The position numbers were made by a program, and so were the translations under genes. From the NCBI GenBank assembly GCA_913054475.1, contig CAJXJF010000011.1, positions 1 through 39,905 of the forward strand: a DNA stretch of 39,905 nucleotides, written 5' to 3'. This DNA is from an uncultured Nitratifractor sp. Lineage in GTDB: Bacteria; Campylobacterota; Campylobacteria; Campylobacterales; Sulfurovaceae. The notes under the pieces were generated by a model. The model was not told the origin of the DNA and did not search any database. It saw only the letters and a list, made by a program, of their open reading frames with translations. Shown here piece by piece: positions 21,101 to 28,250 of the stretch (the stretch's first letter is position 1; every line of letters begins with the position of its first letter).

Positions 21101-21534
21101 CACATAGCCACTCTTGCTATGTTGATTAAACTCTTTACAGATAGCCCAATCTTCGAGATTGTATCGGTATTTTTAAAATGTAGATAGAGTGAAATTATTT
21201 TTTTGTATTGCTCTTTTTCGTAGAGTTGTTGAATATACTCATTGATATCCCTCTTACCCTCTATCGCCTCTTCAATCAAGACATCCACTCTCGCCTTTTC
21301 ATATAACTTTTTTGCAGTCTCATTTTTCGGATCGATTTGTAAAACCTTTTTTATAAGTGATAGCGATTTGATGCTCTCGTTGTGCTCCATATAGTATCTG
21401 GAGAGAGCGAGTCTATTTTTTATATCCTCTGGGTTGAGCTTTACACTCTCTTTAAGATCGTTTTCATTCACCTCCAATGACGAAAGCGACAATGTAGAGG
21501 CTATCCACAGTAGGCCCCAAACTACTTTTCGCAT
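18166..21534 (-). CDS. outer-membrane TPR/beta-barrel polysaccharide exporter with an NTF2-like insert
   Basis: A protein of 1122 residues. Signal peptide at 1-20 (VVWGLLWIASTLSLSS). Many TPR-type helix pairs from about 25 to 665 (for example NRLALSRYYMEHNE, RLAELYSAAGEKKKALSIYE, ARERYAMALEKSGRYKEAAG). Residues about 672-770 look like an NTF2/SnoaL-type domain (RWKNAQEKLDARAYVSLYD ... YRLGFYETYAS ... ELVVECTDDSCLIESESF). A very basic linker follows at about 808-824. The last 275 residues are alternating strands of a beta barrel ending in FRKYL. PgaA, BcsC and PelB likewise combine periplasmic TPRs with a barrel that exports polysaccharide. I chose ATG 21534 because GAGGAGAAG precedes it and the signal peptide starts there; the open frame allows a start 24 nt earlier. 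It overlaps the regulator gene by 13 nt and the GT2 gene by 4 nt. Confidence 0.85.
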   Translation of the reverse strand: MRKVVWGLLWIASTLSLSSLEVNENDLKESVKLNPEDIKNRLALSRYYMEHNESIKSLSLIKKVLQIDPKNETAKKLYEKARVDVLIEEAIEGKRDINEYIQQLYEKEQYKKIISLYLHFKNTDTISKIGLSVKSLINIARVAMWDGKYKLSLEVLNRVEKDNLDAYEIKAEDCKELGDSACAIKILKKLYFTTGECRYATKIMKIYLEDGRLYDTKRFLKYLKKRGKICKGSGAITKKLQKKLKQNLKKLEEIYRKEPSYRNLEPLAFALYEENPPKALDIVRKYTLSHPEDREGRLLGAKLLAWMGKYDESIKMIDSIDDLHFSDARLFKAKVFAWKGEYKRALDIIDKIQGSDKTKKRYEALKLKANIYLWSGNKDMARELFEKLEKVMKDDQEIKESLLLLRGKTDELIRKYEKRLQEDPQNSEIRSRLAELYSAAGEKKKALSIYEKMIEENPHNIDTYKSAGDLYLETKNLYKGFGDWEYYGNFLSSRKSLYELAQRYIWYGYEDAAVSVLDDLLRLYPDDRKAMVLKAKALKSRPRYLNLVRHKNKEDEGGGGGKKADRRLLEMADRAYKGGLFKTAADYYWSYIQEEPEDYSARERYAMALEKSGRYKEAAGEFYLMQWMVDDENIIYHYAYNLQKSNEPQRAQKVYRKLLERLPKDPPVLLKSFLKRWKNAQEKLDARAYVSLYDVNDSQMSDMLLKVENLFRKSDFISIGIYDSTLLKQENDRYRLGFYETYASKIEKRNGYVELVVECTDDSCLIESESFKESKYIPSRNSDPLGKEIAQRLEELQAEKTQNLFLKKREGNNRVHRRNRHRKLNGDSVSGKLEAPSEKEDDRRRISIDLDTNYFRDNAGISMYDSSFSLSNEVGDDMWLSLLGGAYRVDDDHAKYRGGFYGLGAKYKGLSAKVVENYLEGKGKLGWSLGYETTLFGDSITLSLERSNLLYYKRTSCSAKHMQTRARISGYHYIAEHKGLWWSLAFEDIDDGNRVLTLQYDYEFYNIQKWNSDFVFVVYGWYQLNSLSTDCYYSPKKVDNTLFAIRLGKPFTKNWNLEGEVSLGYSLEDQSVLYNGGLWLKSSKNAGFESKIGCEMDNGTGAGGSGSGYRSLNCSITFRKYL

Positions 21535-22916
21535 AACTTCTCCTCTATAGATTTCCAATTGAGCACATCACTTATCTCTTCTATTTCGAAACTATCGAGC
21601 GAATCGAATTTGACATCCACAATCCTCTTTACCGTATCTACCCTACTGTTGATAAAGGCAATTATAACACTATTGCCCACTTTGCATACGACATCCCGCT
21701 CCCTTATCTTCGTTTCGATAGACTCTATATCTATATCGCCTATCGCCGTCAAAAGCGAAAAATATATACCTTGAGTCTGTAAATCACGCAGAAATTCGCA
21801 CAACTCCCCAATTTTATCTCCATACTTTTTCTCACTTAGAGATAAATTCTCTATTTTGGAAGAGTAGAATCTACTATCGAGTATTCTCTCGATCGACATT
21901 ATATACTCTTCGAATATAAAGTTTCTGGAGAAGATATCGTAACAACCCATCTTTGCCGCATCGAGTTTATCTGTAGATCTCACATACTCTTTATCCAAAA
22001 TAGATATGATTTTCGATTTCAGACCATATTGCGATATAAGTTTGGATATCTCCACTATTTCACTACTATCGGAGGTGTCCAGTATTATCAAATCGGGCCC
22101 CTTCATTACCGCAGTGGCCACGGCGACTGGAGAGGATACGACACTAAGATTTAGTTGCGAACCCCCAAAGATGAATCTGTTTAATGCCACAAACTCTTCT
22201 TCTCGGGCTATAAGGAGAATTTCACAACTCTCGCTCTTGGTGACACTAGTGCTATAGTCAATCTCTTTCGACTTCGCTTCTTCCATCGTAGTCAGCTTCA
22301 ATTTGTTGTCAATCTTACAAAAAGTATATCCACCCTCTTTCACAGGATAGATAGAGCTAAGCACCTCCACCTCTCTTGCATTATTACCCTTTTTAACCAT
22401 TAGATTCATATCCATATAGTTTTCGAGTATGTCGTGAATGAAACTCTGCTCATCCCCAATCATACCGGTAGTGATGAACAATTTGAACTCTCTTCTCTTT
22501 TTTATGGATATGATTGTCTCGATAAACCACTCCGCATCAGAGCTCTCTTGTATTTCAAACATCGCATCGAGTCTATGAAGTATCACTATATTGGCAGATA
22601 CTTTCTCTATGGCCTTTTCTATATCGTTGGCGATAAATTCCAAACCATAAAGAGCCTTCAATTCTCGATAGTTCTCCTTTAGACACAAAAGCTCTATTTG
22701 CTGCAAACACTCACGCAATTCATTGTCAGCAAAATCGGATATTATAGATATCCTTTTATTCATGAGCGACCTTGGAAAAGGAGAGAATATAACCACATGG
22801 GAGCTATCATCTATAAGTTTACAAGAACAAAAGAGAGTAAAAGTGAGCTTACCCTGCTTTTTTCCACCCTCGACGAGCAAAAATTCCGAATTTTCAATAG
22901 CTTCTTCTAAGTTCAA
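21522..22916 (-). CDS. BcsE-like three-domain c-di-GMP receptor candidate heading the EPS operon
   Basis: A protein of 464 residues, no signal or membrane helix. Residues 1-200 look like a degenerate RecA/KaiC-type NTPase: the P-loop position reads EGGKKQGKL (Leu24 where Ser/Thr is needed) and NIVILHRLDAMF (109-120) stands at the Walker B position. Residues 231-346 resemble a receiver: PDLIILD with Asp280 is kept, but the acidic pair is Ala237-Arg238 and the conserved Lys is Arg331 (FSRNF). Residues 355-455 resemble GGDEF, but the signature is GNSVI (414-418), so it cannot be a cyclase. Exactly five residues before it is RERD (405-408), the RxxD I-site that binds c-di-GMP. This order of three degenerate domains is that of BcsE. 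The start is TTG at 22916 with AGGAAGG upstream. Function is inference from architecture. Confidence 0.7.
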   Translation of the reverse strand: MNLEEAIENSEFLLVEGGKKQGKLTFTLFCSCKLIDDSSHVVIFSPFPRSLMNKRISIISDFADNELRECLQQIELLCLKENYRELKALYGLEFIANDIEKAIEKVSANIVILHRLDAMFEIQESSDAEWFIETIISIKKRREFKLFITTGMIGDEQSFIHDILENYMDMNLMVKKGNNAREVEVLSSIYPVKEGGYTFCKIDNKLKLTTMEEAKSKEIDYSTSVTKSESCEILLIAREEEFVALNRFIFGGSQLNLSVVSSPVAVATAVMKGPDLIILDTSDSSEIVEISKLISQYGLKSKIISILDKEYVRSTDKLDAAKMGCYDIFSRNFIFEEYIMSIERILDSRFYSSKIENLSLSEKKYGDKIGELCEFLRDLQTQGIYFSLLTAIGDIDIESIETKIRERDVVCKVGNSVIIAFINSRVDTVKRIVDVKFDSLDSFEIEEISDVLNWKSIEEKLCEK

Positions 22917-22997
22917 TATATCACCTTCCTCTTTTTTGTCGGACTATGAAACCGAAAATCTCTTTTGGCCGTACTCGAGATGGTGACGGCGGGCAAA

Positions 22998-23510
22998 TCA
23001 ACTTTTGCGTATATAGGTCAGGAAACTCTCTTCGTTCACCTTTTCGCAATAGACATCGAAACCCTTCTCTTTGAATGTGGAAATCAGAGGCGAGGGTAGA
23101 AAATCCGATTTTACGAGCACTATTTCACCCTTTTGCAAAGAGTTGAGCAGGCTGTTCGTATGGGCGAGAGGATTCTCCTCTCTATCGAGAAGCTCATTGG
23201 CGTCAATCGTCTCCTTCGGCTCCTCTTTCAGCCAGTCGGGAGCCTCTTTGGAAAACTCCTCGTCCGACTCCAGCTCTCCTCTCTTCAAACTCTCCTGACC
23301 CACCTCGGCTCTGAGCATATTGACCAGATCGAGCGTATTGTATCCGCCAATCATCGCCACCTGCGAGAGAGTCGCAATTCTGGCGACCGTCCGTCTGAGG
23401 ATGGGATTTTTGAGCTTTTTGTACTTTTTGTTGAGCTTCATCAGAAACTCTTCGAGCTGAGGATAACTCTCCAGCAGATCGTGAATTTTACTCTCCGGCA
23501 ATATCTCCAT
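22998..23510 (-). CDS. DUF1858-type protein with a possible DUF2249-like C-terminus
   Basis: A protein of 170 residues, soluble. The N-terminal 70 residues (ILPESKIHDLLESYPQLEEFLMKLN ... RRTVARIATLSQVAMIGG) match the DUF1858 helical domain also found at the N-terminus of ScdA/RIC-type di-iron proteins. Residues 75-120 are an acidic linker. The last 50 (LQKGEIVLVKSDFLPSPLISTFKEKGFDVYCEKVNEESFLTYI) resemble a DUF2249/TusA-like fold, but without the CPxP motif. The function is not known; the family occurs near redox and nitrogen-oxide genes. AAGGAG lies 5 nt before the ATG at 23510; the in-frame GTG at 23516 is part of that RBS. It follows the peptidase gene by 21 nt and precedes the EPS operon by 81 nt. 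Confidence 0.7.
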   Translation of the reverse strand: MEILPESKIHDLLESYPQLEEFLMKLNKKYKKLKNPILRRTVARIATLSQVAMIGGYNTLDLVNMLRAEVGQESLKRGELESDEEFSKEAPDWLKEEPKETIDANELLDREENPLAHTNSLLNSLQKGEIVLVKSDFLPSPLISTFKEKGFDVYCEKVNEESFLTYIRKS

Positions 23511-23531
23511 AGGCACTCCTTGTCTCCTCTT

Positions 23532-24554
23532 CTATATACCGAGTATTTCGGCTCTTCCTCTCCTCATTACCACGGTATCTTCCACCCTTATACCGAACTC
23601 TCCGGGTATGTAGATTCCAGGCTCTATAGTAAAGACCATGCCATCTTCTACGCTAATGTCGGATTTTGCGGAGATATAGGGCATCTCATGTATATCGAGC
23701 CCCACTCCGTGCCCGGTGGAGTGTACGAAATATCTCCCAAAGCCCGCTTTCTCTATCACCTCTCTGGCCAAGGCATCTATCCTGGCGGCCTTCATACCGC
23801 TCTTTGCCCTGGCGATGGCTCTGTCGTGAGCTTTGAGAACCGCATCATAAGCTCTCTGCACTCTTTTGGAAGAGAATTTCTGTTCATAATCGAAGGAAAA
23901 ATTCCTTCCGACAAAAGCCGTCCTGGTCCTGTCGGAGCAGTACCTTTCATACTTCAGTCCCGCATCCAAAAGGAGCAGCGAACCCTTTTTCACCCTCTTT
24001 TTGGATGCCGTCGCATGCGGTTTGGCCGCATTCTCGTCAAGAGCCACTATGGGGTCGAAACTCAGAGGGTATTTCCCCTTTTTTCCGAGTAGAGATTCCG
24101 CTACGAAAGATAGCTCTCTCTCACTCTTGCCCATACCCTTGCGGCGTATATATTTCGCGAAGGTGTCGAAAGCTTTGGCACCCAGTCTCGCGGCTTTGTC
24201 GAGCCTGGCTATCTCCTCTTCGCTTTTGACTATCCGTCTTTTGTGGGAGAAGTCGTTTTCGAAGCGAAAATCCACTCCGCTCTCTTTGAGTCTCTCATAG
24301 GCTCGCAGACTCCACTCACCCGGGTCGAGAACGACTTTCGAGACTCCAGAAGAGGAGAGAATCTCCACCGCTTTTGCGTAGAGGTCGGAGGTTATGAGCA
24401 CCTCCGCCCCCACGACTCTCTCCCTAGCTTCTATTTCATACCTCGCATCGCTTATGAACCATGCGTCGCGACCGAGTCGTATATAGATGGCGTTGTCACA
24501 CGAAAACGAGCATTCGTAATAGATGGCGTTTTCGTTTGCGATTATGAAATTCAT
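23532..24554 (-). CDS. Xaa-Pro aminopeptidase/dipeptidase (M24 family)
   Basis: A protein of 340 residues. N-terminal creatinase-like domain at 1-120, then the pita-bread M24 catalytic domain. Metal ligands: Asp in LLLLDAGLKYERYCSD and the following CSDRTRT, His in STGHGVGLDIHE, Glu in FTIEPGIY and Glu in GIRVEDT. It cleaves peptide bonds before or after proline in the cytoplasm. The ATG at 24554 (MNFIIANENAIYYE) is chosen because it fits the usual start of the family in Campylobacterota; an upstream in-frame start would add 18 residues running into aroQ. It follows aroQ by 7 nt, so the two are co-transcribed. PepP and PepQ types cannot be separated with certainty. Confidence 0.9.
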   Translation of the reverse strand: MNFIIANENAIYYECSFSCDNAIYIRLGRDAWFISDARYEIEARERVVGAEVLITSDLYAKAVEILSSSGVSKVVLDPGEWSLRAYERLKESGVDFRFENDFSHKRRIVKSEEEIARLDKAARLGAKAFDTFAKYIRRKGMGKSERELSFVAESLLGKKGKYPLSFDPIVALDENAAKPHATASKKRVKKGSLLLLDAGLKYERYCSDRTRTAFVGRNFSFDYEQKFSSKRVQRAYDAVLKAHDRAIARAKSGMKAARIDALAREVIEKAGFGRYFVHSTGHGVGLDIHEMPYISAKSDISVEDGMVFTIEPGIYIPGEFGIRVEDTVVMRRGRAEILGI

Positions 24555-24561
24555 CTCTTGC

Positions 24562-25035
24562 TTATGCGTTTTGCTGCTTCTGCATCTCTCTTGCCGCCCT
24601 GATTTCATTGAGTATCTGGCTCATGGCCACCATCGCCAGATGATAACCGAAAGGTCCCACACCGGCTATCACACCCGCACAGACTTCGGCGGTGAGAGAG
24701 TGCTTTCTGAAGTCTTCCCTTGCGTGAATATTGCTGATATGCACCTCGATAGCCGGTATCTGAACGGCGGAGAGGGCATCTCTGATGGCTATCGATGTAT
24801 GGGAATAGGCGGCCGGATTGATGATGATTCCGTCGGCATCTCCGAGACACTCCTGGATACGGTCCACTATTTCACCCTCGAGATTGCTCTGAAAAAACTC
24901 TATCTCGAATCCATTGTCGGAAGCGAACTTCTTCATCTGCTCATGTATCTGCTCGAGTTTCATCGGTCCGTAGATATGCTGCTCTCTTATTCCGAGCATA
25001 TTGAGATTGGGGCCTTGTATGACTACTACTTTCAT
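24562..25035 (-). CDS. aroQ: type II 3-dehydroquinate dehydratase
   Basis: A protein of 157 residues of the dodecameric type II enzyme that dehydrates 3-dehydroquinate in the shikimate pathway. Motifs: [11 protein letters not shown], catalytic Tyr in HIYG (about residue 22), [16 protein letters not shown] with the active-site His, [14 protein letters not shown], and [17 protein letters not shown] lies about 8 nt before the ATG at 25035. First gene of a minus-strand unit aroQ-peptidase-DUF1858, divergent from greA. Confidence 0.96.
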   Translation of the reverse strand: MKVVVIQGPNLNMLGIREQHIYGPMKLEQIHEQMKKFASDNGFEIEFFQSNLEGEIVDRIQECLGDADGIIINPAAYSHTSIAIRDALSAVQIPAIEVHISNIHAREDFRKHSLTAEVCAGVIAGVGPFGYHLAMVAMSQILNEIRAAREMQKQQNA

Positions 25036-25164
25036 CTGTCTATCCTTGTTTTTGATTTATCCGACTTTGCGAAGATGCATAATTTTAGTCAAATATACTT
25101 AATAATCCGAAAGTTCGAGACGATTCAGGGCCCGAAAGAGACTTTTTGCCTTCGGCATTTTGGT

Positions 25165-25170
25165 TATAAT
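25165..25170 (+). promoter_or_regulatory. -10 box of the greA-argC-lpxH-like unit
   Basis: TATAAT, 44 nt before the greA start, in the 179-nt divergent gap with aroQ. No convincing -35 at 16-18 nt. Confidence 0.55.
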
Positions 25171-25214
25171 AGCGCTGGAATAGAAATCGACAAGTAAAAG
25201 AGGAGGGATGCAAA

Positions 25215-25715
25215 GTGCAAAAAGAGCCCATGCTCGAGCAAAGCTATAAAAAGCTGAGCGCCGAACTTGAATATCTGAAAAACGAAGAGAGAGCCAAGAT
25301 AGCCAAAATCATCGACGAGGCACGCGCTCTGGGTGATTTGAAGGAGAATGCCGAATATCATGCCGCGAAAGAGAAGCAGGGGCTGATGGAGGCCCGTATC
25401 ACGGAGTTGACCGATATCATAGGAAGGGCTCATGTGATAGACCCCTCCGCACTCTCGCACGAGAAGGTCAGTTTCGGCTCCACCGTGCTTCTGACCGACC
25501 AGGCGAGCGGAGAGGAGGTTCGCTATGTCATAGTCGGTACGCAGGAGTCCGACCCTGCGAGGGGACTGATATCGGTACACTCTCCCATGGCTAGGGCTCT
25601 GCTGGGCAAAGAGGAGGGAGACGAAGTGACCCTTCAGCTGCCGGGAGGCAGAAAAAGCTTCGATATAGAAGAGGTCTTCTACGAAGAGATCGTATTGGAT
25701 GGCGACAATGGGTGA
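25215..25715 (+). CDS. greA: transcription elongation factor GreA
   Basis: A protein of 166 residues. The N-terminal coiled coil (about 8-75) carries the acidic tip IDEARALGDLKENAEYHAAKE, which enters the RNA polymerase secondary channel and rescues backtracked complexes by transcript cleavage. The C-terminal FKBP-like domain has FGSTVLLTD and ending HSPMARALLGKEEGDEVTL. The start is GTG at 25215 (MQKEPMLEQ), with GGAGGG 7 nt upstream; the ATG inside the RBS region (25208) is out of frame. It overlaps argC. Confidence 0.95.
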   Translation: MQKEPMLEQSYKKLSAELEYLKNEERAKIAKIIDEARALGDLKENAEYHAAKEKQGLMEARITELTDIIGRAHVIDPSALSHEKVSFGSTVLLTDQASGEEVRYVIVGTQESDPARGLISVHSPMARALLGKEEGDEVTLQLPGGRKSFDIEEVFYEEIVLDGDNG

Positions 25716-26724
25716 AAAGATCACCGTCGGAGTCGTCGGGGCCGGAGGCTATACGGGTCTGGAGCTCATCAAGATGCTCATGAGACACCCCAATTTCAAA
25801 TTGAGCTATCTGGCCACCACGGAAGGAGGGGTGGGAGTGGAGCAACTGCATCCGTCTCTTTTGAATCTTCTGGATATTCCCGTAGAAAAGGCGGATGCCA
25901 AAGAGATTTCGAAACGATGCGAACTCGTTTTTCTGGCACTCCCCCACAAAGCTTCGATGGGACTGGCCAAAAAGCTCCTCGACGAGAATGTGAAGGTCGT
26001 GGACCTTTCAGCCGACTACCGTCTCGAAAGAGAGACCTACGAAGCGACCTACTGCCCCCACGAAGACCCCGAACATCTCGAAGAGGCGGTATATGGACTT
26101 GTAGAGTACTACAGAGAGGAGTTCCGAAATGCCCGTATAGTCGCATGTCCGGGCTGCTACCCCACAGCGACTCTGCTTGGAATCCTCCCCTTCATCCCAT
26201 ATATAGACAGTAGCGTACCGCTCATCGTAGATGCGAAATCCGGTGTAAGCGGAGCGGGGAAAAAACTCTCCGAAAAGACGCACTTCGTGACGATAGATGA
26301 AAATATTTTCGCATACAACCCTCTAAAACATCGTCACTCTCCGGAGATAGCCGAAAAGATAGAGAAGATTCATTCTATAGAGATTGCTGTCAACTTCGTA
26401 CCCCACCTGATTCCGGCGACAAGAGGCGAGCTGGTGAGTGTATATGCACAGCTCAAAGAGAAAATAGAGCCGATGGAGATTCTGAAAGAGGCTTACGGCG
26501 ACGAGCGTTTCATCCGCTTGAGAGAGAGTCCCGTAGATGTAAAAAGCGTTGCCGGAACCCACTTTTGCGATATATTCAGTGCCTGCAACGGCACTACGCT
26601 CTTCGTAAGCTCGGCTATAGACAATCTGCTCAGAGGAGCCGCATCCCAGGCTGTGGCGGCCGCCAATCTCATGTGTGGTCTGCAGGAGGATCTCTGCGTG
26701 CCGGATATCCCGTATATGCCCTGA
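25708..26724 (+). CDS. argC: N-acetyl-gamma-glutamyl-phosphate reductase
   Basis: A protein of 338 residues. It reduces N-acetylglutamyl phosphate to the semialdehyde with NADPH in arginine synthesis. It has VGVVGAGGYTGLELI at the N-terminus (nucleotide binding), FLALPHKASMGLAKKLL, the catalytic Cys in ACPGCYPTATLLG, DAKSGVSGAG, and HLIPATRGELVS near the substrate site. An ATG at 25699 would add three residues; I prefer 25708 because GGATGG stands 5 nt before it, but the choice is weak. Its start overlaps the end of greA by 8-17 nt. No other arg genes are near. Confidence 0.93.
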   Translation: MGEKITVGVVGAGGYTGLELIKMLMRHPNFKLSYLATTEGGVGVEQLHPSLLNLLDIPVEKADAKEISKRCELVFLALPHKASMGLAKKLLDENVKVVDLSADYRLERETYEATYCPHEDPEHLEEAVYGLVEYYREEFRNARIVACPGCYPTATLLGILPFIPYIDSSVPLIVDAKSGVSGAGKKLSEKTHFVTIDENIFAYNPLKHRHSPEIAEKIEKIHSIEIAVNFVPHLIPATRGELVSVYAQLKEKIEPMEILKEAYGDERFIRLRESPVDVKSVAGTHFCDIFSACNGTTLFVSSAIDNLLRGAASQAVAAANLMCGLQEDLCVPDIPYMP

Positions 26725-26731
26725 CGAAGCC

Positions 26732-27427
26732 GTGTTGAGACTGAAAGAGGGGACAATCTTCGTCGCGGATGCGCACTTTCCGCACCATGGAGAGGAGTTT
26801 TCGGCTCTTCTTAAAGCTCTGCACAGCGGCGGGATAGATACTCCCATGCTCGTGCTCATGGGAGATATCTTCGATCTCCTCTTCGGATACAACGACTACA
26901 TCCTCGGTTTCTATGAAGATACGATATCTCGTCTCGATGAACTATCCCGTAAAATTCCAATCGTATATCTCGAAGGCAATCACGACTTCTGCCTCAAAGA
27001 GATTTTTGCCGATATGGAGGTGATAGCAAGAGAGAGACAGCCTCTCGAGGCACTCTATGCAGAGAGCAAAATCATGCTCTCACACGGTGATTTGTACGAA
27101 ACCGGCTTGGCCTACGAACTCTATACGCACATTCTGCGAAGAAGAAGCACACTCAGAATACTGCGTCCCTTCCAAAAGAGTATCATCGATGCGGTAATGA
27201 AAAGACTTGCGGGCAAAAAGATATGTCCGCAAAAAGAGAATTTCGAAACAAGAGCCCGAAAAATCCTCTCACACTATCCGGCGGATACCACGGTCGTGGA
27301 GGGTCACCACCATATGGGTATCGCTCTGGGACGCTACATCTCTCTCCCCTCCCTCGCCTGCGACCGCAAGGTGGCACTCCTGAGAGAGGGGAAGATGGAG
27401 TTTCTCGATATCGACTCCCTGCTATGA
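26732..27427 (+). CDS. LpxH-like metallophosphoesterase (UDP-2,3-diacylglucosamine diphosphatase candidate)
   Basis: About 231 residues of the calcineurin-like phosphoesterase family. Metal motifs in order: ADAH (DxH), MGDIFD, EGNHDF, LSHGD and GHHH. The length and the GDIFDLLFG ... GNHDF pattern resemble LpxH, which hydrolyses UDP-2,3-diacylglucosamine to lipid X in lipid A synthesis. LpxH proper usually has GNRD rather than GNHD, so a relative with other substrates is possible. The start is uncertain: I use GTG at 26732 (TTG at 26735 is adjacent); the longer frame from 26675 would overlap argC by 50 nt and has no RBS. Third gene of the greA unit. Confidence 0.75.
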   Translation: MLRLKEGTIFVADAHFPHHGEEFSALLKALHSGGIDTPMLVLMGDIFDLLFGYNDYILGFYEDTISRLDELSRKIPIVYLEGNHDFCLKEIFADMEVIARERQPLEALYAESKIMLSHGDLYETGLAYELYTHILRRRSTLRILRPFQKSIIDAVMKRLAGKKICPQKENFETRARKILSHYPADTTVVEGHHHMGIALGRYISLPSLACDRKVALLREGKMEFLDIDSLL

Positions 27428-27440
27428 AGTACGGGGCCCT

Positions 27441-27938
27441 CTACGGTGTCCCACCATGGCTGATGATATACTCGTCTATCATCTTCATCGCGCTCGTAAC
27501 GGACTCTTCGTTTTCGTCTATATTCTCGAGTACTCTTCGAGCCAGTTGGAAATCTGCAATATTGTGCAAGGCGTAGTAACCTCCCACATCGGTTTTGTTC
27601 TCGAGAACCTGTGCATCCTCCCCTTGCGCTCCGTTGATTACGGCGAGTATGAATCTACCTCTGGGAATCCTGCCGCTCTCTATCTCCTCTTTCCAGTACC
27701 TCACCCCCTCCTGCTCGGCTTCTCTATTGAAAAGGTTTCTATAGACAGCCTTTATGAAACTATCCGTTGAACTACCCGGCGGATAGAGTGCCTGAGTCTC
27801 AGGCTGCTGGAAGAAACTCTCAGCCACCCCTGCCAGAGGCAGACCGGAGTCGTAAACCCAATACCACAGACCCGGAGTATCGGGAGCTCTATTGAATGTA
27901 GCTACATAAAGCTTTACCACCTCTCTTTCGTTCAACAT
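27441..27938 (-). CDS. DUF4214 domain protein
   Basis: A protein of 165 residues. The DUF4214 repeats are clear: LYVATFNRAPDTPGLWYWVYDSG and, 60 residues later, VYRNLFNREAEQEGVRYWKEEIESG with GRFILAVINGAQG. This domain is common in secreted or surface proteins of bacteria with type I secretion and in phycobilisome-linker-like folds. Here it stands alone, with no signal peptide, no glycine-rich calcium repeats and an Asp/Glu-rich end. It could be a type I export substrate or a cytoplasmic protein; the sequence does not decide. The ATG at 27938 has AAAGGAG 6 nt upstream; the in-frame GTG at 27944 overlaps that RBS. It is convergent with the LpxH-like gene (13 nt). Confidence 0.75.
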   Translation of the reverse strand: MLNEREVVKLYVATFNRAPDTPGLWYWVYDSGLPLAGVAESFFQQPETQALYPPGSSTDSFIKAVYRNLFNREAEQEGVRYWKEEIESGRIPRGRFILAVINGAQGEDAQVLENKTDVGGYYALHNIADFQLARRVLENIDENEESVTSAMKMIDEYIISHGGTP

Positions 27939-28250
27939 TGGCACTCCTTTTTTTAAAAATCGATACCATTATGCCATATCTCTCATCCTTTCCCGCACTA
28001 ACAAGCTTTTTCGAGATAGTGGCGACCTTTTTCGACCGGCAAAAGAGTCACGCAAGACAAGTCGTTCCTCTATCCTATCAGTCGTCAAAGCTATTTTGAT
28101 TCTTACTTTTGTATCGAGCTAAACTCTTTCACAGCAAAATCTACACGAGCTGTTTATCAACATAAAAAGTGAAAATCCGGCTACTTAAAATAGGGACTTC
28201 GGTGTCGTTTTATTTCGAAAACCGAAACAGCCCCACTCCCGACAGTCGTA
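27939..28250. other. 312-nt gap between pepD and the DUF4214 gene
   Basis: No gene seen. It holds the leader of the DUF4214 gene, with a possible extended -10 (TGGCATAAT, minus strand, 27968-27976). I see no terminator with a T tract after pepD. Confidence 0.4.
27968..27976 (-). promoter_or_regulatory. candidate extended -10 of the DUF4214 gene
   Basis: TGGCATAAT on the minus strand, 29 nt upstream of the chosen ATG; one mismatch to TATAAT. No clear -35. Confidence 0.35.
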
